Origin: an uncultured Ruaniaceae bacterium
GTDB taxonomy: Bacteria > Actinomycetota > Actinomycetes > Actinomycetales > Beutenbergiaceae
Direction: 5' to 3'
NCBI GenBank assembly: GCA_938004115.1
Contig: CALKWS010000385.1
Location: forward strand, 1-7,111
DNA length: 7,111 nucleotides
In this document: one piece after another, positions 1 through 5,858 of the stretch
How positions within the stretch are numbered: position 1 is the first letter of the stretch
Layout: each line of letters begins with the position of its first letter
Position numbers and translations under genes: made by a program
The notes under the pieces: generated by a model
What the model saw: the letters and a program-made list of their open reading frames with translations, nothing else
What the model was told of the DNA's origin: nothing
The model's database searches: none

Positions 1-139
1 CCTGTGTTCCGTCGGACGTTGTCACTGTACTCACGCTTCCGCCCGGCGGCCCGGGCAGGGCGGGGCCCGACGGCGTCACCGCGAGCCGGCGGGGTAGGTC
101 ACCTCGGCCGCAGTGCGGTGTGGCGCGGGAGTGCCGTGC

Positions 140-1870
140 TCACTGCGGGGAGGGGATCTCCCGCAGCGGGACCCGTTCGGTCGCGTCGGCGCGCGCGGCG
201 GCGGCATCGGCGTCGGTCAGGGTGCGCAGCGCCGCCTCCTCGGCCGCGGCCAGGTCCCGGTAGGAGGCTTTCTCCGCCTCGGTGGTGGCCTCGTCCCAGC
301 CCAGCAGCGGTGCGGCGATCGCGGCGATCTCATCCAGGGCGGACAGGCCGCGATCACGGGACTCGTGGAACAGGCGCACGCGCCGCTGCAGGATGTCCTC
401 CAGGTGCAGGGCGCCCTCGTGGGTCACCGCCCGGGCCACCTCCACCCGCAGGTACTGGGGGGCGGCCTGCAGCGGGCGGCCCAGGTCGGGCTCGTCGGCC
501 ACCGCCTGGGCCAGGTGGGTGAGTTCGTTGCCGTACCGGCCCAGCAGGTGCTGCAACCGGTCGGTGGTCCAGCCGTGCTCGGCGCCGATCCGCCGGGCCT
601 GGGCGGTGACGGCGGCCAGTCCGACGGCGCCCACCAGCGGGGTGCGGGCGGTGACCGAGGGCAGTGCCCGGGCACGGTAGCCGCCCAGGGCGGCATCGAC
701 GGCGTGCTCGGCCATCAGCCGGTAGGAGGTGAGTTTGCCTCCGGTGATCACCGTCATGCCCGGCGCCGCCGGCAGCACGGTGTGGTCCCGGGAGACCTTG
801 GTGCTGGCCTCCTCGGTCGCCGGACGCACCAGCGGGCGCAGACCGGCGTAGACGCCGATCAGGTCCTGGTGCGTCAGCGGGGTGCGCAGCACCGAGTTGG
901 CCTGTGCGAGCAGGTAGTCCACATCGGCGCGGGTGGCCACCGGCCGTAGCGGTTCCTCACTCCACGGGGTGTCGGTGGTGCCGATGATCCAGTGGTGCTG
1001 CCAGGGGATGATGAACAGCACCGACTTCTCCGTGCGCAGGAAGATCCCGGTGCGCCCGCGGATGCGGTCCTTGGGCACCACGATGTGCACCCCCTTGGAC
1101 ATCAGCATCCGCACCGGGGATCGCTCACCGGTCAGTTCCGCCGTCTGCTCCGTCCACACCCCGGTGGCGTTGATCACGTGCCCGGCCCGGATGGTCAGTT
1201 CCGTGCCCGCTTCCAGGTCCGCGACCCGGGCGCCCACCACCCGGTCGCCGTCCTTGACCAGGCCCACCACCTGGGCACGGGAAGCGGCGTGGGCCCCGTA
1301 GGACTGAGCGGTGCGGATCAGCGTCATCACCAGCCGGGCGTCGTCCACGCGGGCGTCGTAGAACCGGATCCCGCCGACCAGCGCGTCGGACCGGATATCC
1401 GGGAACAGGCGCACCGCGCCCCGTTTGGAGTAGTGCTTCTGGGTGGGGACCGCCCGCCCGCGGTGCCCGACCACCGCCATCACGTCATACATCCCCACCC
1501 CGAGTGCGGAGTAGGCCCGTTCGATCACCGGGCGCTTCAGCGGCCACAGGAACGGCTGGGCCTTCACCAGGTGCGGGGCGGTGGTGGTCAGCAGCAGGCC
1601 CCGCTCCCGCAACCCCTCGGCGACGAGTTTGACGTCCAGGTTGTACAGGTAACGCAGCCCGCCGTGCACGAGTTTGGAGGACCACGCCGAGGTGCCCCCC
1701 GCCCAGTCCTGCATCTCCACCACCCCGGTGCGCAGCCCGCGCGTCACCGCATCGAGCGCCACTCCCGCACCGGTCACCCCGCCACCGATCACCAGCACGT
1801 CCAACTCCTGCTCGGACATCGCCTTCAGGGCATCCGCCCGGGACCTGGGGGTCAACGCTGACGAGTTCAC
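140..1870 (-). CDS. glpD: FAD-dependent glycerol-3-phosphate dehydrogenase (GlpD/GlpA family)
   Basis: Oxidises sn-glycerol 3-phosphate to dihydroxyacetone phosphate and passes electrons through FAD to the respiratory quinone pool; the family acts at the inner face of the cell membrane. Seen in the 576-residue product: the FAD-binding Rossmann motif GGGVTGAG (residues 29-36), the family block GTSAWSSKLVHGGLRYL (59-75), GVYAGLRPLV (339-348) and GGKLTSYR (377-384), then a helical C-terminal domain ending at REIPSPQ. Length is normal for the family and no frameshift is seen. I chose the GTG start at 1870-1868 because GGAGG (1880-1876) lies 5 bases before it and it leaves a usual short N-terminus. 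An in-frame ATG at 1945 would add 25 residues but lacks such a site. The gene is divergent from the phosphatase at 2100 and no glpK or glpF is in the window. Substrate is assigned by family, not tested. Confidence 0.93.
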   Translation of the reverse strand: MNSSALTPRSRADALKAMSEQELDVLVIGGGVTGAGVALDAVTRGLRTGVVEMQDWAGGTSAWSSKLVHGGLRYLYNLDVKLVAEGLRERGLLLTTTAPHLVKAQPFLWPLKRPVIERAYSALGVGMYDVMAVVGHRGRAVPTQKHYSKRGAVRLFPDIRSDALVGGIRFYDARVDDARLVMTLIRTAQSYGAHAASRAQVVGLVKDGDRVVGARVADLEAGTELTIRAGHVINATGVWTEQTAELTGERSPVRMLMSKGVHIVVPKDRIRGRTGIFLRTEKSVLFIIPWQHHWIIGTTDTPWSEEPLRPVATRADVDYLLAQANSVLRTPLTHQDLIGVYAGLRPLVRPATEEASTKVSRDHTVLPAAPGMTVITGGKLTSYRLMAEHAVDAALGGYRARALPSVTARTPLVGAVGLAAVTAQARRIGAEHGWTTDRLQHLLGRYGNELTHLAQAVADEPDLGRPLQAAPQYLRVEVARAVTHEGALHLEDILQRRVRLFHESRDRGLSALDEIAAIAAPLLGWDEATTEAEKASYRDLAAAEEAALRTLTDADAAAARADATERVPLREIPSPQ

Positions 1871-1875
1871 AAATG

Positions 1876-1880
1876 CCTCC
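1876..1880 (-). promoter_or_regulatory. ribosome binding site that decides the glpD start
   Basis: On the minus strand GGAGG stands 5 bases before GTG (1870-1868). It is the best Shine-Dalgarno match upstream of the dehydrogenase and places the start 25 codons inside the longest open frame. Confidence 0.75.
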
Positions 1881-1960
1881 ACTGCCGACACCGGGGATGG
1901 GCGCCGCGCCGGCGTCCACACGTCCATGGTCGACCCATCACGCACCGATCAGCAACGCCA

Positions 1961-1976
1961 GTGCACGAACGTGCAC
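1961..1976. promoter_or_regulatory. 16-bp palindrome, candidate operator in the divergent glpD/HAD region
   Basis: GTGCACG-AA-CGTGCAC is a perfect inverted repeat with 7-bp arms and a 2-base centre. It lies 90 bp upstream of the glpD start and 123 bp upstream of the phosphatase start, in DNA with no gene. A dimeric repressor or activator site is the natural reading. The regulator is not in the window. IclR-type or DeoR-type proteins control glycerol genes in actinobacteria, but nothing here identifies which. On the minus strand a weak -35-like TTGCTG (1955-1950) follows just downstream, so a protein bound here could overlap a glpD promoter. Confidence 0.45.
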
Positions 1977-2011
1977 CAACCCGGCCGTGCGCCGCGCGGA
2001 CCCCGCCTGAC

Positions 2012-2037
2012 CGGACGTACGGCGCGGGGAACGTCCG
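2012..2037. repeat. inverted repeat CGGACGT-N12-ACGTCCG between glpD and the phosphatase gene
   Basis: Two perfect 7-bp arms (2012-2018 and 2031-2037) are separated by 12 bases. It lies 62 bp upstream of the phosphatase start. It may be a second regulator site with arms one to two helical turns apart, or a chance repeat in GC-rich DNA. Confidence 0.3.
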
Positions 2038-2087
2038 TGTTTCACCCCGATGCCATCGGCCGTCACCCCGCGACCTCGGTGCTTCAC

Positions 2088-2093
2088 TACGCT
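2088..2093 (+). promoter_or_regulatory. -10-like TACGCT placed for a leaderless transcript of the phosphatase gene
   Basis: TACGCT fits the actinobacterial -10 pattern TANNNT and ends 6 bases before the ATG at 2100, so the first transcribed base would be the A of the start codon. No good -35 element is visible. Only a weak GAGG (2094-2097) stands 2 bases before the ATG, too close to work well as a ribosome site. This supports leaderless expression. Confidence 0.45.
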
Positions 2094-2099
2094 GAGGCG

Positions 2100-2945
2100 A
2101 TGCCCGAGCGTTTCTACCAGGCCTACGTCTTCGACATGGACGGCACCGTCTACCTGGGTGACCAGATGCTCCCCGGCGCCGTCCGGCTCATCACCGAGTT
2201 GCGCCGTCGGGACATCCCGGTGCGGTTCCTGTCCAACAACCCCACCCGGGACCCGGCCCAGTACGCCGCGAAACTGACCCGGTTGGGCCTGCCCACACCG
2301 GCGTCGGACATCGTCAACACGATCGTGGTGATGACCAAGTGGCTGCAGGCGAACCACCCCGGCGCGCGGGTGTACCCGATCGCCGAACAACCTCTCATCG
2401 ACGCGCTCACCGCGGCCGGGATCGCCATCACCGAGGACCCCGCGCAGATCGACATCGTCATCGCCTCCTACGACCGCACCTTCACCTACGCCAAGCTCCA
2501 GACCGCCTTCGACGCGATCTGGTACCACCAGCGGGCGATCCTGGTCACCACCAATCCGGACCGGTACTGCCCGTTCCCGGGCGGACGGGGGGAACCCGAC
2601 GCCGCCGCCATCGTCGCCGCGATCGAGGCCTGCACCGGCACCACACTCACCAAGAACGTGGGCAAGCCCGACCCGGCCATGCTCACCGCAGCCCTGGAGG
2701 GCCTGGACGTGGACCCGGCCGAGTGCGTCATGGTGGGAGACCGGCTGCACACCGATATCGCGATGGCGGCCGCCGCGGGCATCCCGTCGGCGCTGGTGCT
2801 CACCGGGGACTCCACCGCCGCCGAGGCCCGGGCCGCGGACGCCGCACACCGGCCCACGTTCGTCCTGGACCGGGTGGATCACCTGCTGCCGGCCGGGGTG
2901 CGTGCCGAACTGGGCTGGGTGGACGAACCGAGCCCGACGGCGTAA
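2100..2945 (+). CDS. HAD-IIA family phosphatase (NagD-like), possible glycerol-3-phosphate phosphatase
   Basis: A 281-residue cytosolic phosphohydrolase of the haloacid dehalogenase superfamily, subclass IIA. All four HAD motifs are visible: motif I DMDGT (nucleophile Asp12, acid/base Asp14), motif II in FLSNNP (Ser45), motif III Lys189 in VGKPDP, and motif IV VGDRLHTD (Asp214, Asp219; Mg2+ binding). The stretch from about 70 to 180 forms the C2-type cap, and TNPDRYCPFPGG is typical of NagD-like proteins. The ATG at 2100 gives the usual N-terminus just before motif I; the frame stays open upstream but that part has no family features. Substrate cannot be read from the motifs. Mycobacterial Rv1692, also HAD-IIA, is a glycerol 3-phosphate phosphatase, and the divergent glpD neighbour makes that substrate plausible here. 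Other sugar or nucleotide phosphates remain possible. Confidence 0.92.
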   Translation: MPERFYQAYVFDMDGTVYLGDQMLPGAVRLITELRRRDIPVRFLSNNPTRDPAQYAAKLTRLGLPTPASDIVNTIVVMTKWLQANHPGARVYPIAEQPLIDALTAAGIAITEDPAQIDIVIASYDRTFTYAKLQTAFDAIWYHQRAILVTTNPDRYCPFPGGRGEPDAAAIVAAIEACTGTTLTKNVGKPDPAMLTAALEGLDVDPAECVMVGDRLHTDIAMAAAAGIPSALVLTGDSTAAEARAADAAHRPTFVLDRVDHLLPAGVRAELGWVDEPSPTA

Positions 2946-2993
2946 CCGCAGTGGGAGCGGCGGCGCTGCCCGGGCGATGTCAGGGGTGGCACC

Positions 2994-3022
2994 TACCCTC
3001 GGGGCAGTAGTCAGTGAAGGAG
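2994..3022 (+). promoter_or_regulatory. candidate upstream promoter (-10 TACCCT) and ribosome site AAGGAG before the methyltransferase
   Basis: TACCCT (2994-2999) fits TANNNT and is followed by AAGGAG (3017-3022). The ribosome site is 12 bases before an in-frame ATG at 3035, which is longer than ideal. If used, the methyltransferase gains a 39-residue Pro/Ala/Gly-rich N-terminal extension. This competes with the leaderless start at 3152. A loose hairpin CTACCC/GGCAGTAG overlaps the region. Confidence 0.35.
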
Positions 3023-3138
3023 ATCGATCTGCCGATGGCCCCGTTGGATCCGGCCGGCGCCGCGCCCGCCGGCCGTACCCGCAACGCGCCCGCACCGCCC
3101 CCTGGCGTGGTGGACGGCCCGCCGCCGGCGGGTGGCGG

Positions 3139-3144
3139 TAAGCT
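3139..3144 (+). promoter_or_regulatory. -10-like TAAGCT placed for a leaderless methyltransferase transcript
   Basis: TAAGCT ends 7 bases before the ATG at 3152, the spacing expected when transcription begins at the start codon. There is no Shine-Dalgarno sequence before this ATG and no clear -35 element. The resulting protein starts 9 residues before the first conserved methyltransferase residue, as is usual in the family. Confidence 0.45.
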
Positions 3145-3151
3145 GACCACC

Positions 3152-4543
3152 ATGCTGGTTCCTGCCGGAGGGTCGACGTTCACGTTCGCCGACCTCTTCG
3201 CCGGCATCGGGGGGTTCCACGGCGTGCTGGGCGCCCTGGGTGGCCGCCCGGCCTTCGCCTCGGAGATCGACCCGGTCGCCGCCGAGGTCTACCGGAGCAA
3301 CTGGGACATCCCCGTACACGGAGACATCGTGCCGATGACCACCGGACGGATGGACGTGCCCCAGCACGACGTCCTCGCCGCCGGGTTCCCGTGCCAACCG
3401 TTCTCCAAGTCCGGGTTCCAGAAGGGGATGGAGGAGACCCGCGGCACCCTGTTCTGGAACATCGCCCGGGTGCTGGAGGAACGTCGCCCGGCGGCGATCC
3501 TGCTGGAGAACGTGCGCAACCTGGCCGGGCCGCGACACCGGCATACCTGGGCCACCATCACCCGCACCCTACGGGACCTGGGCTACCAGATCTCCACCAC
3601 CCCCACGGTGTTCTCCCCGCACCTGCTGCCCCCCGAACTCGGCGGCCGCCCGCAGGTGCGCGACCGGGTGTTCATCACCGGCACCTACGTGGGCCCGCGG
3701 CGCGCGTGGGCACAGTCGTGGGACGAACCGGTGGTGCCTCATCGGCCGGTGATGCGTCCGGACGGCCGGTCCTGGGACCCCCAGCGGTGGGACCTGCGCA
3801 CCGACCTGCCCCTGCTGGCCGACGATGAGATCACCGACCCGGACGCCTACCGGCTCAACGCCACCGAGGTGGAGTGGATCGATGTGTGGGATGAGTTCGT
3901 GCAACTCATCCGCCCCCGGGTGGCGACCCTGCCCGGGTTCCCGATCTGGGCCGACGCGTTCGTCACCGACCCCCGTATCGAACCCGGCACCCCGGGGTGG
4001 AAGGCGAACTTCCTGCGGAAGAACGCCGACTTCTACCGGGCACACCGTAGCGTGCTCGATCCCTGGCTCGCCCGGCATGACCACCTGCAACACTTCCCCG
4101 CCTCCCGGCGCAAACTGGAGTGGCAGGCCCAGGACGCGGCGTCGCTGTGGTCCACCATCATGCACTTCCGCCCCTCGGGCATCCGGGCCAAGAAGCCCAC
4201 CTACGTCCCGGCGCTGGTCGCGATCACCCAGACCACGATCCTGGGCGACCGCCGCCGGCGGATCACTCCCCGCGAGGCGGCGCGGCTGCAGGGACTGCCG
4301 GATGAGTTCACCTTCGCCGGTCAACCCGACGCCGCGTCCTACCGGCAGATGGGCAACGGGGTGAACATCGGTGCGGCCTACTACGTGATGCGCCAGCACC
4401 TGCTGCGCACCCTGGAGGACGTGGCCGCCCGGGCCCCGGGGCTTGCCCGCGCGGTTCAGTCGGCGCCGGAGAACCCCGATGCGGTGCTCAACCGCGGCGC
4501 ACTGCCCACCCCGGCTCCGGCCGCGCGGATCAGCGTCGCCTGA
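3152..4543 (+). CDS. DNA (cytosine-5) methyltransferase of a type II restriction-modification system
   Basis: Transfers a methyl group from S-adenosylmethionine to C5 of cytosine within a specific DNA site, protecting host DNA. From ATG 3152 (463 residues) the family motifs appear in order: motif I FADLFAGIGG (12-21, cofactor binding), SEID (37-40), motif IV GFPCQPFS with catalytic Cys81, motif VI ENV (119-121), motif VIII QVRDR (168-172), a long variable region of about 190 residues that should hold the target-recognition domain, motif IX around ITPREAARLQGLP (371-383) and motif X QMGNGVN (399-405). All key residues are present, so it should be active. In-frame starts at 3035 (ATG, AAGGAG 12 bases upstream) and 3014 (GTG) would add a low-complexity leader; I prefer 3152 for its -10 spacing and family-typical N-terminus. 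The nuclease candidate follows after 45 bp. The recognition site cannot be read from sequence. Confidence 0.93.
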   Translation: MLVPAGGSTFTFADLFAGIGGFHGVLGALGGRPAFASEIDPVAAEVYRSNWDIPVHGDIVPMTTGRMDVPQHDVLAAGFPCQPFSKSGFQKGMEETRGTLFWNIARVLEERRPAAILLENVRNLAGPRHRHTWATITRTLRDLGYQISTTPTVFSPHLLPPELGGRPQVRDRVFITGTYVGPRRAWAQSWDEPVVPHRPVMRPDGRSWDPQRWDLRTDLPLLADDEITDPDAYRLNATEVEWIDVWDEFVQLIRPRVATLPGFPIWADAFVTDPRIEPGTPGWKANFLRKNADFYRAHRSVLDPWLARHDHLQHFPASRRKLEWQAQDAASLWSTIMHFRPSGIRAKKPTYVPALVAITQTTILGDRRRRITPREAARLQGLPDEFTFAGQPDAASYRQMGNGVNIGAAYYVMRQHLLRTLEDVAARAPGLARAVQSAPENPDAVLNRGALPTPAPAARISVA

Positions 4544-4566
4544 CCACGAGATGGTCAGGGACGTGG
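4541..4566 (+). promoter_or_regulatory. overlapping inverted repeats across the methyltransferase stop, before the nuclease gene
   Basis: TGACCA (4541-4546) and TGGTCA (4552-4557) form a perfect 6-bp repeat around 5 bases, and its left arm includes the TGA stop. CCACG (4544-4548) can instead pair with CGTGG (4562-4566). The two pairings share bases and exclude each other. There is no T tract, so this is not a convincing terminator. It could be a protein site or an RNA switch that limits read-through into or translation of the nuclease. Confidence 0.35.
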
Positions 4567-4574
4567 CTGCCGGC

Positions 4575-4579
4575 GGGAG
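4575..4579 (+). promoter_or_regulatory. ribosome binding site GGGAG of the nuclease candidate
   Basis: GGGAG stands 9 bases before the ATG at 4589. The in-frame region before this ATG gives no better start, and a GTG at 4581 meets a TGA two codons later. Confidence 0.55.
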
Positions 4580-4588
4580 CGTGAACTG

Positions 4589-5812
4589 ATGCGCGCGGTA
4601 CAGGTGGACCAGATCCTGCCCGACGGCAGCCTGGTCCTGGACGCGGACAGCAAACTGCCCTTCAACCAACGCGTGGCGATCATCGGCCGCTACCTGCCAG
4701 AGGTCTACATCCAGCAGGTCGAGGGGGAGCGGGTGCTCCGGTTCGACGACCAGGCGCTGCTGGTGCGCCAGGTGCACCACCTGGGCCACCCCTGGCCCGG
4801 GTTCAAGAAGCGTATCCAGATCCCCCGGCGGTGGGTCAGCGCGTATCACACGTTGTCCGGGGAGGGCGTGCGGGTCCGGTTCATCGGTCTGTACCACTAT
4901 CGCCAGACCACCATCCTGGTGGACTTCGACCCGGCCACCTACGTGCTGCGCAAGGCCAACAACTCCGCCGCGCACGTGGCCACCAATGACCTGTTCCAGG
5001 CGCAACTGCACGGGTCCTTCACCCGGGTGGACCGCAACGGGAACCGGCTCACCAGCGTCCGTGCCGACCAGTTCGCCGCCTACCTGCGCACCGACCGCGT
5101 GGCGCGCGAACCGCACCTGGAGGTGCTGGCCGCGTTCAACGACGAGTTCCTCGACGGCGGGATCACCCCGGCACTGGACGCCGTCCAGCAGATGCACGCC
5201 GCTAACTGGCCCGACACCTTCCAGGCCGAGTGGCCGGGCTTCTACCTGGAGTACCGGCTGCACCGGTTCCTCACTGCGGGCGGGCACACCCGCGCCATGC
5301 GGTTCATCAAGCAGAAGACGCCCGGCGGGTACGACTACGACCTGGAGTTCGGCTCCGCCGGACACATCACCCACTACGGGGACCTGAAGGCCTCCGACTA
5401 CATGCAGAAGGAGTCCCCGGGCAACGACGCCGCCTCCATCCGGGCATGCGTGAACGAGTACGGGAAGTTCTGGTACCTGATCTTCGAGCACCAGACCTGG
5501 AAGGCCCGCGACCACGGCGACACCGCGACCGTCGAGTGGAACCACTGGCGCCGCGACGCCGGCCACACCGCCCGCAGCGGGTTCAACGAACTGTCCTACC
5601 GGCAGCGGTTCAAGGCAGCGGTGCGGTTCTTCCGGATGCGGGTACTGGAGGTCAACCCCGTGAACTTCCATAGCGTGCTGGGTGACTTCGCCCAGGGCCG
5701 CCAGCCCAGCGGGGACGCCCGCGCCCTGAAAGTGATGATCCGGAAGACCAACATCGACAACTTCCTCGTCTACAGCCATCAGACCCCGGTGCCCGAACTC
5801 GAGGCGGGGTGA
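4589..5812 (+). CDS. putative type II restriction endonuclease, PD-(D/E)xK-like, partner of the upstream methyltransferase
   Basis: I do not recognise a named family for this 407-residue protein. The C-terminal half shows a plausible PD-(D/E)xK nuclease pattern: Glu221 in a helix (FYLEYRLHRFL), Asp249/Asp251 in GGYDYDLEF, and DLK (Asp265, Lys267) in HYGDLKASD, 14 residues after Asp251, fitting a metal-binding core. Further on, a Trp/Tyr-rich stretch (YGKFWYLIFEHQTW) may be a core strand. The first roughly 200 residues are a separate-looking, beta-rich, basic part (PGFKKRIQIPRRW; VDRNGNRLTSVR) that may bind DNA or recognise the site. No membrane segment or signal peptide is seen. It lies 45 bp downstream of the methyltransferase on the same strand, the usual arrangement for a cognate restriction enzyme; that placement is the main argument for function. 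Codon style matches the neighbours. It could instead be a repair or modification-dependent nuclease. Confidence 0.72.
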   Translation: MRAVQVDQILPDGSLVLDADSKLPFNQRVAIIGRYLPEVYIQQVEGERVLRFDDQALLVRQVHHLGHPWPGFKKRIQIPRRWVSAYHTLSGEGVRVRFIGLYHYRQTTILVDFDPATYVLRKANNSAAHVATNDLFQAQLHGSFTRVDRNGNRLTSVRADQFAAYLRTDRVAREPHLEVLAAFNDEFLDGGITPALDAVQQMHAANWPDTFQAEWPGFYLEYRLHRFLTAGGHTRAMRFIKQKTPGGYDYDLEFGSAGHITHYGDLKASDYMQKESPGNDAASIRACVNEYGKFWYLIFEHQTWKARDHGDTATVEWNHWRRDAGHTARSGFNELSYRQRFKAAVRFFRMRVLEVNPVNFHSVLGDFAQGRQPSGDARALKVMIRKTNIDNFLVYSHQTPVPELEAG

Positions 5813-5827
5813 GGCCCCGGCCACCGG

Positions 5828-5853
5828 CCCGTACCCTTCGGGACGGGAAGGAG
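5828..5853 (+). promoter_or_regulatory. GC-rich hairpin next to the amidohydrolase ribosome site
   Basis: CCCGT (5828-5832) pairs with ACGGG (5843-5847), and the inner CCCTTCGGG can fold as a small loop, possibly a UUCG tetraloop. The hairpin starts 15 bases after the nuclease stop. The ribosome site GGGAAGGAG (5845-5853) begins in its right arm and stands 5 bases before ATG 5859. The same stretch holds a -10-like TACCCT (5832-5837). It could partly terminate nuclease transcripts, mask the ribosome site, or simply be a promoter; no T tract follows. Confidence 0.35.
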
Positions 5854-5858
5854 CACGT

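Noticed and set aside
110..146. GCAGTG...CACTGC inverted repeat around the glpD stop as a terminator
   Set aside because: The loop is 25 bases, the stem only 6 bp, and no T tract follows on the minus strand. The remaining sequence 1-139 shows no gene or convincing signal.
113..1861. Long plus-strand open frames opposite glpD
   Set aside because: They are shadows of glpD codon bias; the products are Gly/His/Arg-rich with no domain, while glpD has all family motifs.
1902..1914. CGCCG-CGC-CGGCG hairpin in the glpD leader as a riboswitch or attenuator
   Set aside because: A 5-bp stem of pure G/C is expected by chance in such DNA and nothing around it matches a known RNA element.
1674..2099. N-terminal extension of the phosphatase frame back to 1674
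   Set aside because: The extension runs antisense into glpD and has no family features; ATG 2100 lies right before the first HAD motif.
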